DNA of 64,000 bases from Shouchella oshimensis (lineage in GTDB: Bacteria; Bacillota; Bacilli; Bacillales; Bacillaceae_D). Shown in pieces: positions 28,872-37,488 of the stretch. Both the position numbers and the translations under genes were made by a program. Positions within the stretch are counted from its first letter, which is position 1. Each line of letters starts with the position of its first letter. Below the pieces are notes generated by a model, which worked only from the letters and a program-made list of their open reading frames with translations, had not been told where the DNA came from and made no database searches. The stretch spans positions 2,074,700 through 2,138,699 of the forward strand of contig NZ_KV917380.1 of the NCBI RefSeq assembly GCF_002019765.1, given 5' to 3'.

Positions 28872-29315
28872 ATGACGTTACCCGCCATATCTCAATGGAA
28901 TGCGTTTATGATTGAAACACTCCGTGCGAATGGAATGAAAAATGAAAAGCTTCTAGAACTTCTTAAACACGAAGACACGGAAGGGTTAAATGAATTCGAC
29001 CAAACCTTTGACTATCATGACCTTGTTGAATATGCTACTGAAAACGCTACGCAGATAGAAGAAGCTATTCAAACGGGCTATAAAATTAAATTTGCCTCTA
29101 ACTTTGGAATCAAACGCTTGCTTAGATTAAAGTATGGGTTAGAAGAAGGTACGGACTACAAAATGACAGAATCGCGTTTTGACGATATTCTCTTAAGTCA
29201 AGAACAACTACAGGAATTTACATCAATGCTTTCACCTAATTGGACTATTGTGAGCGAACAAACGAAAGACACGACCGTTCGGATTCACATCCTCCATGCG
29301 ACACTGGTCAATTAA
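28872..29315 (+). CDS. Hypothetical protein at the end of the ABC operon, 147 aa
   Basis: I do not recognise this protein. It has no signal peptide or membrane segment and looks soluble and mostly helical, with MTLPAISQWNAFMIETLRANG at the start and an acidic middle. The segment IKFASNFGIKRLLRLKYG is basic and could contact nucleic acid or another protein. It begins 16 bp after the binding-protein stop with a GAAGGGA site and ends just before the operon terminator, so it is part of the operon. Confidence 0.7.
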   Translation: MTLPAISQWNAFMIETLRANGMKNEKLLELLKHEDTEGLNEFDQTFDYHDLVEYATENATQIEEAIQTGYKIKFASNFGIKRLLRLKYGLEEGTDYKMTESRFDDILLSQEQLQEFTSMLSPNWTIVSEQTKDTTVRIHILHATLVN

Positions 29316-29356
29316 AGAATAAACAAGACGAAAAGGCTTTAGTATTTACAAATCTA

Positions 29357-29396
29357 AGCCACCCTAATTGTGCATAACGATTCAGGGTGGCTTTTT
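29357..29396. terminator. Terminator at the end of the ABC operon (bidirectional)
   Basis: Stem AGCCACCCT...AGGGTGGCT around an 18-nt loop, followed by TTTTT. It also lies after the convergent DUF418 gene. Confidence 0.85.
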
Positions 29397-29406
29397 ACTC
29401 ATTTTT

Positions 29407-30516
29407 TTATGTCCATTTGCGCATGACTATTTCAATAGGACCACGACGAAATCGTAAGCGCCAGTAAGTAGAAAAAAGAATGCTTGCTGCGAAAAAGACA
29501 CAAGCGTAAAGAACGGTAAAGGAAAGAGGCTGGCTTTCAAACCCATTAAAGAGAACGACTTTATCAAAGATCAGCAGAAGTCCAATGCCGATGACCACAT
29601 GACTTACATAATGAGTTAACGTTAGTTGCCCAGTAAAAATAAGTGAACGAATAAACCAATTGTCAGCATAGACTTCAGCTATATATAAGGATAAAACAAT
29701 GATGACAAGTGCTGTAGCTATGTTTGAAAGTAAATAAAAGAGATTTGGAGGGATGGGGCCAGTTGCAAATAGAAATGTTGCGCTCGTCACGTCAAGTAAG
29801 GTATCTGTTGTGAAAGAAATAAGTAGACGAGACAATAGTTCGGAAATAATAAACAAAGTCGTGCTGTAAAGCAGTATCTTATTTCTTATTTTGTTGTCAC
29901 GTAAGTTTAATCTTCCGATTAACAAACCAATCATTAAGAAGCAGATCCATGGAAAAACGGGATGGTAGCCATTTAGAAATAAATTCCTTAGAAACCCACT
30001 TAACGTCCAAAAATCGAGATAGGCTAGAAATGGATGATCAGGATGCCATCCGTTCATGTAATTGAAAAAAATTTGATAAAACTGAGCAATACCTGCAAAA
30101 ACAATTGAAATCGTGATAATGGTTTTTGGTGATGAGAAAAGAATAAGTACAGTGAATGCCATATATACACCGTAATAATGCAAGATGTCTCCGTCCCATC
30201 CAAGTGTGTATAAAAGCATGCCAACTATATATAAGAAAAGAGAACGTTTCACTAAAGAAATCTTATTATTTTTACGTAACTGTAGATCTGAAGTGACTCG
30301 AGCTTTTTTTGTCATAAGAGAGATGCCGATGCCTGCTAATGTGACAAAGGTTGCTGCTGCACGGCCTTCGACTAAATTTGTCATGGACACTAAAAGGAAG
30401 TGTCCATTCCCTTGTGCACCTGTAACAACGATAAAATTCATAATAAGCATGCCGAACATCGCGAATGATCGAGCTAAGTCTAGTCCGTCTAATCGTGTAT
30501 GACGACTATTGCTCAT
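29407..30516 (-). CDS. DUF418 family membrane protein, 369 aa
   Basis: Polytopic membrane protein with about ten hydrophobic segments. It starts with the acyltransferase-like RLDGLDLARSFAMFGML and ends with the DUF418 hallmark WRLRFRRGPIEIVMRKW. The family is uncharacterised; distant similarity to membrane O-acyltransferases suggests transfer of an acyl group to a cell-surface molecule. I chose the ATG at 30516 (AAGAGG 11 nt before). It directly follows the TetR gene and is almost certainly regulated by it. Confidence 0.8.
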   Translation of the reverse strand: MSNSRHTRLDGLDLARSFAMFGMLIMNFIVVTGAQGNGHFLLVSMTNLVEGRAAATFVTLAGIGISLMTKKARVTSDLQLRKNNKISLVKRSLFLYIVGMLLYTLGWDGDILHYYGVYMAFTVLILFSSPKTIITISIVFAGIAQFYQIFFNYMNGWHPDHPFLAYLDFWTLSGFLRNLFLNGYHPVFPWICFLMIGLLIGRLNLRDNKIRNKILLYSTTLFIISELLSRLLISFTTDTLLDVTSATFLFATGPIPPNLFYLLSNIATALVIIVLSLYIAEVYADNWFIRSLIFTGQLTLTHYVSHVVIGIGLLLIFDKVVLFNGFESQPLSFTVLYACVFFAASILFSTYWRLRFRRGPIEIVMRKWT

Positions 30517-30517
30517 T

Positions 30518-31102
30518 CTATTCAATACCTCTTAATGTATTATCTACAGCTTCTTTCCAAATTTTTTTATAGTCTAGTTCCATACCAGTTAAGATGAAAT
30601 TTGTGATGTTATCAAAAAGTAAAGCAAGTACTTGTGATTTAATTAAAATCGCCTCATCCTTAATAGCATTAATCTGGACTGCATGTTTGAGTGCATCATA
30701 AAAGGTATTGAAAAAATAGTGTTGAATACGAACAAGTTGATCTGCATAATAAGCGTCACGTGAAGCAAGCAAAATGTAATGATTAAACAATTGATTAAAT
30801 GATCGCTCTTTTTCTTGCCGATCTATCGCCTTTTCTCCAATATCGTACATCAGCTCTTTAACATTTTGAGCAGTCATGTTTTCTACCTTGATTAACGTAA
30901 CGGATTGAATATCTTTTACGAGTGTGTCAAACAACGTTTTAATTAGTTCATCCTTCGATTTAAAATAATAGTATATTGCTGGCTTCGAAATGCCTACCTC
31001 TGTGGCAATATTGGTCAAGCTCGTTTGATCAAAGCCTTTTTTTGAGAACATCTTAAAAGCAGTCTCCATAATATCTTGATACGTTTGTTCTTTATTACCC
31101 AT
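30518..31102 (-). CDS. TetR family regulator of the DUF418 operon
   Basis: 194 aa. The N-terminal helix-turn-helix (residues about 8-55) includes SLTNIATEVGISKPAIYYYF, the most typical TetR recognition helix. The C-terminal half is helical and carries no recognised ligand motif. Its ribosome binding site is formed by one arm of a 44-bp palindrome, so binding there would control both itself and the membrane protein gene that follows. Confidence 0.88.
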   Translation of the reverse strand: MGNKEQTYQDIMETAFKMFSKKGFDQTSLTNIATEVGISKPAIYYYFKSKDELIKTLFDTLVKDIQSVTLIKVENMTAQNVKELMYDIGEKAIDRQEKERSFNQLFNHYILLASRDAYYADQLVRIQHYFFNTFYDALKHAVQINAIKDEAILIKSQVLALLFDNITNFILTGMELDYKKIWKEAVDNTLRGIE

Positions 31103-31109
31103 AAAAAGC

Positions 31110-31153
31110 CCTCCTCTATTATTTACCTACCGGTAAGTAAATAATAGAGGAGG
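31110..31153. promoter_or_regulatory. 44-bp palindrome, probable TetR operator
   Basis: Nearly perfect inverted repeat: the arm CCTCCTCTATTATTTAC pairs with GTAAATAATAGAGGAGG around a centre containing TACCGGTA, with a single mismatched pair. The core TTACCTACCGGTAAGTAA resembles operators of TetR-type repressors. The left arm, read on the minus strand, is the Shine-Dalgarno sequence of the tetR gene (AGAGGAGGG, 7 nt before ATG). Confidence 0.7.
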
Positions 31154-31298
31154 TATGCTTTTTTTGCAAGCGTTTTTTTAAATTTATTATTTTATCATCA
31201 GAAAAAAGAGAAAAACGGACTAAAATTGGGCTAATGGCGTTCCACTTAAACCAGATTTTCATAAAGATAGATGAAAAAGGTTTTTCAAGGAGATTGGT

Positions 31299-32747
31299 AT
31301 GATGAAGTATAAATTCTCAAGATACAATTTTGGCAACCCTTGTTCGAACATTCAATATTTCATGCGAACAGCCACAAACGGCGGTGATGGTAACTTAATT
31401 GGTCCAACAGGACCTACTGGGCCTACTGGACCATCAGGTGGAATAACCGGTATCACCGGACCAACTGGTCCGACAGGGCCTACTGGACCAGGAAGTGGTA
31501 TCACTGGACCTACAGGGCCAACAGGATTAGATGGTGTCACTGGTGCTACAGGAGCGACTGGATTAGACGGTGTTACTGGTGCAACAGGAGCGACTGGGTT
31601 AACTGGCGTCACTGGTGCTACAGGAGCAACAGGATTAGACGGTGTTACTGGACCTACAGGAGCAACAGGATTAGACGGTGTTACTGGCGCAACAGGAGCG
31701 ACTGGATTAGCTGGCGTCACCGGGCCTACTGGAGCTACAGGATTAGACGGTGTCACTGGTGCTACAGGAGCAACAGGTTTAGACGGTGTCACTGGTGCTA
31801 CAGGAGCAACAGGATTAGACGGTGTTACTGGCGCAACAGGAGCGACTGGATTAGACGGTGTTACTGGCGCAACAGGAGCGACTGGATTAGCTGGCGTCAC
31901 GGGGTCTACAGGAGCAACTGGGTTAGACGGTGTCACTGGTGCTACAGGGGCAACAGGATTAGACGGTGTTACTGGCGCAACAGGAGTAACTGGGTTAACT
32001 GGCGTGACTGGACCTACAGGAGCAACTGGGTTAGACGGTGTCACTGGTGCTACAGGAGCAACAGGATTAGACGGTGTTACTGGCGCAACAGGAGCGACTG
32101 GATTAGCTGGCGTCACGGGGCCTACAGGAGCAACAGGATTAGATGGTGTAACTGGTGCTACAGGGGCAACAGGATTAACTGGCGTGACTGGACCTACAGG
32201 AGCGACAGGTTTAGATGGTGTAGGTGCAATCATTCCATTTGCATCTGGATTACCAACGGCATTAACAACAATCGCAGGTGGCTTAGTCGGTACAACGAGT
32301 TTAGTTGGATTTGGAAACTCTGTTACGGGGTTAAGTTTAATTGGGGGTAATACCATTGATTTAACTGGAGCTGCAGGCACATTATTAAACTTTGCATTTT
32401 TAGTACCACGAGACGGTGTGATTACCTCTTTATCAGCATTATTTAGTACTACTGCTGCTTTAACACTAATTGGCACAACCGTTACAATAACAGCGCAAGT
32501 CTTTCGTTCGGCTGGGCCGGCAGCAACAAATACCCTTACAGCAATACCGGGAGCCTCTGTTACTCTAGCGCCAGCGTTAACGGGTACGTTAGCGATTGGA
32601 GCGATTTCAACAGGGAATGCAACTGGTTTATCTATCCCAGTAACGACAGGAGACCGTTTATTAATCGTCTTTTCGGCTACTGCGGCCGGAGTTACGTTAT
32701 TGAATACTGTAGCAGGGTATGCGAGTGCAGGCTTGTCTATAAATTAA
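31299..32747 (+). CDS. BclB-type collagen-like exosporium glycoprotein, 482 aa
   Basis: Three parts. Residues 1-34 form a short leader with no signal peptide ([14 protein letters not shown]). Residues about 35-308 are an uninterrupted Gly-X-Y collagen-like region, first GPT-rich and then a 12-residue repeat of the type [12 protein letters not shown]. Residues about 309-482 are a C-terminal beta domain matching the BclB C-terminal/exosporium family ([49 protein letters not shown]). BclA/BclB proteins trimerise, are O-glycosylated on Thr and form the hair-like outer layer of spores. The start follows AAGGAG. It ends at a terminator shared with the cupin gene. Confidence 0.9.
   Translation: MMKYKFSRYNFGNPCSNIQYFMRTATNGGDGNLIGPTGPTGPTGPSGGITGITGPTGPTGPTGPGSGITGPTGPTGLDGVTGATGATGLDGVTGATGATGLTGVTGATGATGLDGVTGPTGATGLDGVTGATGATGLAGVTGPTGATGLDGVTGATGATGLDGVTGATGATGLDGVTGATGATGLDGVTGATGATGLAGVTGSTGATGLDGVTGATGATGLDGVTGATGVTGLTGVTGPTGATGLDGVTGATGATGLDGVTGATGATGLAGVTGPTGATGLDGVTGATGATGLTGVTGPTGATGLDGVGAIIPFASGLPTALTTIAGGLVGTTSLVGFGNSVTGLSLIGGNTIDLTGAAGTLLNFAFLVPRDGVITSLSALFSTTAALTLIGTTVTITAQVFRSAGPAATNTLTAIPGASVTLAPALTGTLAIGAISTGNATGLSIPVTTGDRLLIVFSATAAGVTLLNTVAGYASAGLSIN
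31401..32222 (+). repeat. Collagen-like coding repeat (36-bp period)
   Basis: After an initial block of GGT/CCA/ACA-type triplets, most of the region is made of 36-bp units coding the 12-residue pattern [12 protein letters not shown]. Variants have Thr or Ala in place of Asp and Pro or Ser in place of Ala. Units are nearly identical in DNA, so the number is likely to vary between strains. Confidence 0.85.
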
Positions 32748-32755
32748 ATAAAAAA

Positions 32756-32800
32756 GAGAAAAGGAGAAATGTTTCTGAAACATTTCTCCTTTTCTTTTAT
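32756..32800. terminator. Bidirectional terminator between the BclB-like and cupin genes
   Basis: An 18-bp stem (AGAAAAGGAGAAATGTTT and its complement) with a 3-nt loop and T-rich flanks. It overlaps the stop codon of the convergent cupin gene. Confidence 0.9.
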
Positions 32801-33279
32801 GTTTCCATTGCATCTGCCTTTGTAGGCTGAACCGTTCCAAAGGGATGATGGGGAGGTGCATAGATTGAATACAATTTAAGTGGAACAGGACCTGTATTAA
32901 TGACATTATGCCACGTGTTAGCAGGAACCATAATAGCACTATCAGCGGATACACCAGATTCAAAATGAAGGTGGTTTGGGTTACTCCCCATTTGAACAAG
33001 ACCTTGACCTTGTTCAATTCGTAAAAATTGATCTGTATCTGGATGAATTTCGAGGCCGATATCATCACCTACATTTATACTCATTAATGTCACCTGTAAA
33101 TGCTCTCCCGTCCAAAGAGCTGTTCGATAATACTGATTTTGCTTAGCGGCGTCTGATATATTTACTGTAAAAGGGGAGTTTCCGAAGTCTGTCCTTGTTT
33201 GATACGAATATGAAGGCATGCCCATCCTATAAGGTTGATGAAAATGAGGCAAGCGTGAAGATCTATGATGGTTATACAT
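32797..33279 (-). CDS. Cupin-domain protein, probably spore-associated, 160 aa
   Basis: A single cupin barrel (about residues 50-145). Motif 1 reads VGDDIGLEIHPDTDQFLRIE and motif 2 includes VPANTWHNVINTG, supplying His/Glu metal ligands. The first 30 residues are rich in His, Arg, Tyr and Pro (HHRSSRLPHFHQPYRMGMP), as in many coat proteins. It has no signal peptide. A sigma-K-like promoter upstream and convergence with the collagen-like gene suggest expression in the mother cell and assembly on the spore surface. Enzymatic activity is unknown. Confidence 0.8.
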   Translation of the reverse strand: MYNHHRSSRLPHFHQPYRMGMPSYSYQTRTDFGNSPFTVNISDAAKQNQYYRTALWTGEHLQVTLMSINVGDDIGLEIHPDTDQFLRIEQGQGLVQMGSNPNHLHFESGVSADSAIMVPANTWHNVINTGPVPLKLYSIYAPPHHPFGTVQPTKADAMET

Positions 33280-33309
33280 AATTTATCGTCTCCTTATTTT
33301 AATTTCTTT

Positions 33310-33339
33310 TATACTATGAAGTAGGCTAATGGAATGTTC
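33310..33339 (-). promoter_or_regulatory. Sigma-K-like promoter of the cupin gene
   Basis: On the minus strand, GAAC, 17-bp spacer and CATAGTATA match the sigma-K consensus (AC, N16-17, CATANNNTA) exactly at the -10. It lies about 30 bp before the start codon. Confidence 0.55.
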
Positions 33340-33476
33340 AAATTAGCCTATAAATGGAAGTCCACAATCGGCAGTTTAAGACTTACTTGAATTTCAGTAG
33401 ATGTTGTAGCAGTAATCCTTCATAATAAATAAATATCTTTAAATAAACATGAAATGAGAAAGGGAGGAAATTTAAA

Positions 33477-34991
33477 GTGGGATATGAGCAGGAGCTACGA
33501 AAAGCTGGACGAGCGTTTATGAAAGCGCAGGGAGTCGATCAGATTCTTCATGTTTTGACTAATGCAGTAGCAACGGTTATTCAAGATACAGATATGGTAT
33601 TAATTTATACGTACGATAAAAAAAGTCATGTCTTACGTTTGAAGAGCAGTATAGGAAATCATTCACCACAGCTTTATCAAGTAGCCTTTTCTCCTGGAGA
33701 GTCGATAACTGGTTCAGTGTACAACGAACAAACACCGGTACTTTTCCTGAAACCAACAGAAGTAGAGCGAGCCATGTCAAACATCTCAGATGTTAATAGA
33801 AAATATTATCTTGAAGGCGTTGCTTATCAGACCGTTTACAGCTCTATGAGCATACCCATTGTTCTTCATGGAGAGTGTTTTGCCACATTAACAGTCAATC
33901 GTTGTCAATCGTTGTCTTCATTTACCTTACAAGATCTATACCTTGTATCCGAGTTGCTAGAGTATGCGCTTATTGCCTTAGAAAAAGAAGAAGAATTTGA
34001 ACATCATAAACGTAAGCTTCATACGTACACGGTGAAACAAGAGGCAAAAAATTATTTTTATCAAGTTCTTCACGAAGGTGGGAATCTAGAGAAAATTGTA
34101 CGGCGTTTATCTCGTTTACTACAAGATCGTTCCGTACTTTATAATGAAACTGCAATGGAGGGATATGTCTCATTTCCAATAAAAAGCTACCATTCTCATA
34201 GAGGCTGGCTATTAATGAAACAGCAGCCCACAGTTGAGGAGCTTTATTATATTGAAGAAGCTGCTAAAGCTATTGGAATCCTTATGACCTATGAGGATAA
34301 ACATTTGACGACGAAACTCGCAAAAAATGAAGACCGGTTCAAACATTTTTTAGAGACGAATGATTATGCTGAAGATTTTTGGGAAATGACATCTGTTACT
34401 TTGGTAACGTGTGTCGTTTGGAAAAAGCAAGAACGAAATTTGTATTCCCAGCATCAAACTATTCAATCATCTGTATCGACTTTCTCTAAACAGTGGAAAC
34501 TGATTTCGTATGACCAATGTTGGGTTCTCTTTTTAGAAAAAGAGCAAACGGTTCCAGATGCATTAGGTAAGCTGATAAAAGGTGACAGTGACAGTTTAGG
34601 AATTAGTCGTGTTGCACCGATCATGCTTTATAAACAACTTTTTCAAGAAGCGATGAATGCGTGGAAATTAGCGGGAAAGGGAGAAATAAAGTGTTACCCG
34701 TTACTCGGTCTAAATAGACTTTTAACACAAATAGAAGGGACCCACAAACGATCGTTTGTCTGCGATCATCTTGGAACGTTACATGACTACCCTATATTAA
34801 TGGAGACGTTGGAGATGTTTATTTATCACAATCGAAACCGAAAAGAGACAGCAGATGCTTTGTTCATTCATCCAAATACGTTATACCAACGATTTAAGAA
34901 AATCGAAGATCTTACTTATAAATCCATTGACGTTGAAGAGGATTGGTTAGATCTAGTTGTTGCATTGAAATTATGTAAATTGCGAGAATAA
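33477..34991 (+). CDS. GAF-domain PucR/CdaR-type activator, 504 aa
   Basis: An N-terminal GAF domain (residues about 15-165, with SSMSIPIVLHGECFATLTVNR) could sense a small ligand. A middle region of unknown type follows. The C-terminal PucR helix-turn-helix (about residues 440-500) shows FIYHNRNRKETADALFIHPNTLYQ (quoted in part), typical of the CdaR/PucR HTH_30. The GTG start has GGGAGG 9 nt upstream. It is the first gene of the catabolic island and in the same direction, so it is likely to be its activator. Confidence 0.85.
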   Translation: MGYEQELRKAGRAFMKAQGVDQILHVLTNAVATVIQDTDMVLIYTYDKKSHVLRLKSSIGNHSPQLYQVAFSPGESITGSVYNEQTPVLFLKPTEVERAMSNISDVNRKYYLEGVAYQTVYSSMSIPIVLHGECFATLTVNRCQSLSSFTLQDLYLVSELLEYALIALEKEEEFEHHKRKLHTYTVKQEAKNYFYQVLHEGGNLEKIVRRLSRLLQDRSVLYNETAMEGYVSFPIKSYHSHRGWLLMKQQPTVEELYYIEEAAKAIGILMTYEDKHLTTKLAKNEDRFKHFLETNDYAEDFWEMTSVTLVTCVVWKKQERNLYSQHQTIQSSVSTFSKQWKLISYDQCWVLFLEKEQTVPDALGKLIKGDSDSLGISRVAPIMLYKQLFQEAMNAWKLAGKGEIKCYPLLGLNRLLTQIEGTHKRSFVCDHLGTLHDYPILMETLEMFIYHNRNRKETADALFIHPNTLYQRFKKIEDLTYKSIDVEEDWLDLVVALKLCKLRE

Positions 34992-35140
34992 ACCGTTGTA
35001 GATGATAAATGATTATACTTGTTTCTGCAATGTGAACGTTCCTATAGATCCGTATCTTTTTTTGTGACGATCTCTATACATCTTATTTAATTTGAATATT
35101 ACGATAAGTGTATGTTTAATTAGGAGGTTGTGAAACGAAT

Positions 35141-36592
35141 ATGGCAGATACATATCATAATTACATAGGAGGAAAATGGATTCCTTCAGAAAGTGAAAAA
35201 CCCTTTGCAAGTATCAATCCTGGAAACACAGACGACATTCTTGGCTACTTTCCCGATTCTACTGTAAATGATACCCGCGTTGCGATTAAAGTAGCGGAAG
35301 AAACGTTCCCTTATTGGCGTTCGATTACACCAATACAGCGCGCTGATGTTCTCTATCGACTTATACGCTTACTAGAAGATGAGAAAAAAGACGTAGCCCT
35401 TTTAATTTCAAAAGAAGTAGGTAAGACGATACACGCAGGTGAAAAAGAAGTAGATGCTACAATTCAAGCTTTAAAACATTTTAGCGGTGCTGCGAATCGC
35501 CTAGCAGGAGAAACTCTTCCTTCTATTGATCCGGATTATTTCACCTATACTCTTAAAGAACCATTGGGTGCAGTAGGAGTCATTACGCCTTTCAATTTTC
35601 CATTAGGTATAGGTGTCTATAAAATTGCACCGGCTATGCTTGCAGGGAATACAGTGGTTTACAAGCCGCCAAATGATACGGCGCGTATTGCCGCTAAGCT
35701 AGTTGAGCTATTTGAACGAGCAGGTATGCCAGCGGGAGTATTAAACGTAGTCTTTGGTGATGGGAATATTGTTGGTAAAGAAATGGGCGAAAACACTTCA
35801 TTAAAAGCAATTTCGTTTACAGGCTCCACAGCAGTTGGACTAAAACTTGGACAAACTGTATCAGCACGTGGCGGAAAAATGCAAGCTGAACTTGGTGGGA
35901 AGAATGCAACGATCCTCCTAGAAGATGCCGATCTTGATGAAGCCATTAAAGGCATTATCATTAGTGGTATGTATAACAACGGCCAAAGCTGTACAGGAAC
36001 AAGCCGAGTAATCGTGCTAGAGGAGATTGCAGAAGTCGTGTTACAAAAGCTTAAAGCAGCCGCTCAAGCAGTGCGTGTTGGATATGGACAAGAGGAAGGA
36101 ATTGATAATGGTGCCGTTGCCAATGAAAAACAACTGCAAACCTATTTGCACTATATTCAGAGTGCGAAAGAAGCAGGGGCGAGGATCGAATGTGGCGGTA
36201 AACGACTCACTGAAAATGGGCTTGATAAAGGATATTTTGTAGCGCCTACTGTTGTCAGTCACGTAACAAGTGATATGGCGATTGCTCAAGAAGAAATATT
36301 CGGCCCTGTAGTGGCTGTCATGATTGTTCAAACGTATGAAGAAGCCATTCAACTTGCGAATAATACATCATTTGGTTTATCTTCATCCATCTATACAAAT
36401 GATTTAGCGAAAGCTCAAGCATTTATTAAACAAATTGAAGTTGGGGTTGTTCATGTAAACATACCATCAAATTATTATGAAAATCAACTTCCTTTTGGCG
36501 GAAAGAAACAGTCCAGTATTGGTTTGCGTGAACAAGGTAGTACAGCTCTTGATTTTTGGTTAGACACAAAAGCAGTTTATATGAAACCTTAA
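35141..36592 (+). CDS. NAD(P)-dependent aldehyde dehydrogenase, 483 aa
   Basis: ALDH superfamily. Conserved segments: ITPFNFPLGIGVYKIAPAM, FTGSTAVGLKLG, the general-base Glu in ELGGKNATI (about residue 250) and the nucleophile Cys in NNGQSCTGTSR (about residue 284). The sequence is nearest to semialdehyde dehydrogenases such as the B. subtilis 2-oxoglutarate semialdehyde dehydrogenase YcbD/GucD, but the exact substrate is not resolved. It is followed after 12 bp by a beta-hydroxyacid dehydrogenase and is probably in the same transcript. Confidence 0.88.
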   Translation: MADTYHNYIGGKWIPSESEKPFASINPGNTDDILGYFPDSTVNDTRVAIKVAEETFPYWRSITPIQRADVLYRLIRLLEDEKKDVALLISKEVGKTIHAGEKEVDATIQALKHFSGAANRLAGETLPSIDPDYFTYTLKEPLGAVGVITPFNFPLGIGVYKIAPAMLAGNTVVYKPPNDTARIAAKLVELFERAGMPAGVLNVVFGDGNIVGKEMGENTSLKAISFTGSTAVGLKLGQTVSARGGKMQAELGGKNATILLEDADLDEAIKGIIISGMYNNGQSCTGTSRVIVLEEIAEVVLQKLKAAAQAVRVGYGQEEGIDNGAVANEKQLQTYLHYIQSAKEAGARIECGGKRLTENGLDKGYFVAPTVVSHVTSDMAIAQEEIFGPVVAVMIVQTYEEAIQLANNTSFGLSSSIYTNDLAKAQAFIKQIEVGVVHVNIPSNYYENQLPFGGKKQSSIGLREQGSTALDFWLDTKAVYMKP

Positions 36593-36604
36593 GGGAGGAA
36601 GAAC

Positions 36605-37483
36605 ATGACAGCTATTGGAATGATTGGTTGTGGTGCAATGGGTGCTGGTATGGTGAAAAACTTGCTAGCAGCTAATTATACAGTTTATGTAAGTGACCCA
36701 ATGTGTAAGGCCCAAAAGGAGTTAGAATCGTTAGGTGCTCACTTTGTTTCGAGTACAAAGGCATTTGCAGCAGATGTTCGTGCGGTTTTTCTTTCACTAC
36801 CAACGCCAAAGCTTCTTGTTGATAGTTTAAGTGGAAAAGACGGACTTTTTGCTCATCTTTCCTCAGACACTTTTGTATTTGATGTAGGGACGTCGGACAC
36901 GGATACAGCGAAAAACCTACAGCAAGAAGCAAGTGCGTATGGCGTTCATTTTCTTGATTGTCCAGTTAGTGGTGGACCAGCTGGAGCTCAAGCTGGCACA
37001 TTGACGGTGATGGTCGGTGGAAAGAAAGAAGCCTATGAAGCTGCTTTGCCCTATTTAAAAGTAATCGGTGAAGAGATTCGTTATATAGGTTCATCTGGAG
37101 CAGGTCAGACGGTTAAGCTTTGCAATAATATGATTGTTGCAGGCATGATTAGCTTGCTTAGTGAAACAATGGTTGTAGCAGAGGGGCAAGGGGTAGAAGC
37201 CTCAACATTATTTTCTGTATTAGAGGCAAGTTCAGGACATTCCCGTGCTATGGAAGTGTTTGGTGAGAACTTAAAAGACGAATCCTTTGATAACGTCTTA
37301 TTCTCGTTGGCACACATGGCGAAAGATCTTGAACTTTACATGAAACTATCGAATCAATCGACTACCCCACAGCCTGTATCTTCAATTGTAAGTCAGCTTT
37401 ATCGCCTGGCATTGCAACAAAAAAAAGCTTCATTGGATTCAACTGCTGTTTATTCACTTATTGCAAACGAAGTAAGGAGGTAG
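36605..37483 (+). CDS. 3-hydroxyisobutyrate dehydrogenase-family oxidoreductase
   Basis: 292 aa. NAD-binding GCGAMGAGMVKNLLAA at the N-terminus, substrate-binding DCPVSGGPAGAQAGTL (about residues 120-135) and the catalytic Lys in GQTVKLCNNMI (about residue 172). Family members oxidise 3-hydroxyisobutyrate, tartronate semialdehyde-type or other beta-hydroxy acids. With the adjacent aldehyde dehydrogenase it could interconvert a hydroxyacid, its semialdehyde and an acid. It starts after GGGAGG. Confidence 0.87.
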   Translation: MTAIGMIGCGAMGAGMVKNLLAANYTVYVSDPMCKAQKELESLGAHFVSSTKAFAADVRAVFLSLPTPKLLVDSLSGKDGLFAHLSSDTFVFDVGTSDTDTAKNLQQEASAYGVHFLDCPVSGGPAGAQAGTLTVMVGGKKEAYEAALPYLKVIGEEIRYIGSSGAGQTVKLCNNMIVAGMISLLSETMVVAEGQGVEASTLFSVLEASSGHSRAMEVFGENLKDESFDNVLFSLAHMAKDLELYMKLSNQSTTPQPVSSIVSQLYRLALQQKKASLDSTAVYSLIANEVRR

Positions 37484-37488
37484 GTTGA

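Noticed and set aside
31230..31298. Sigma-K-like promoter for the BclB-like gene
   Set aside because: CATAAAGATA resembles the -10 but has one base too many, and the -35 spacing is 14 bp; not good enough to list.
31352..32476. 374-codon minus-strand frame over the BclB-like gene
   Set aside because: Same artefact: antisense of Gly-X-Thr codons. The plus-strand protein has a recognised C-terminal domain.
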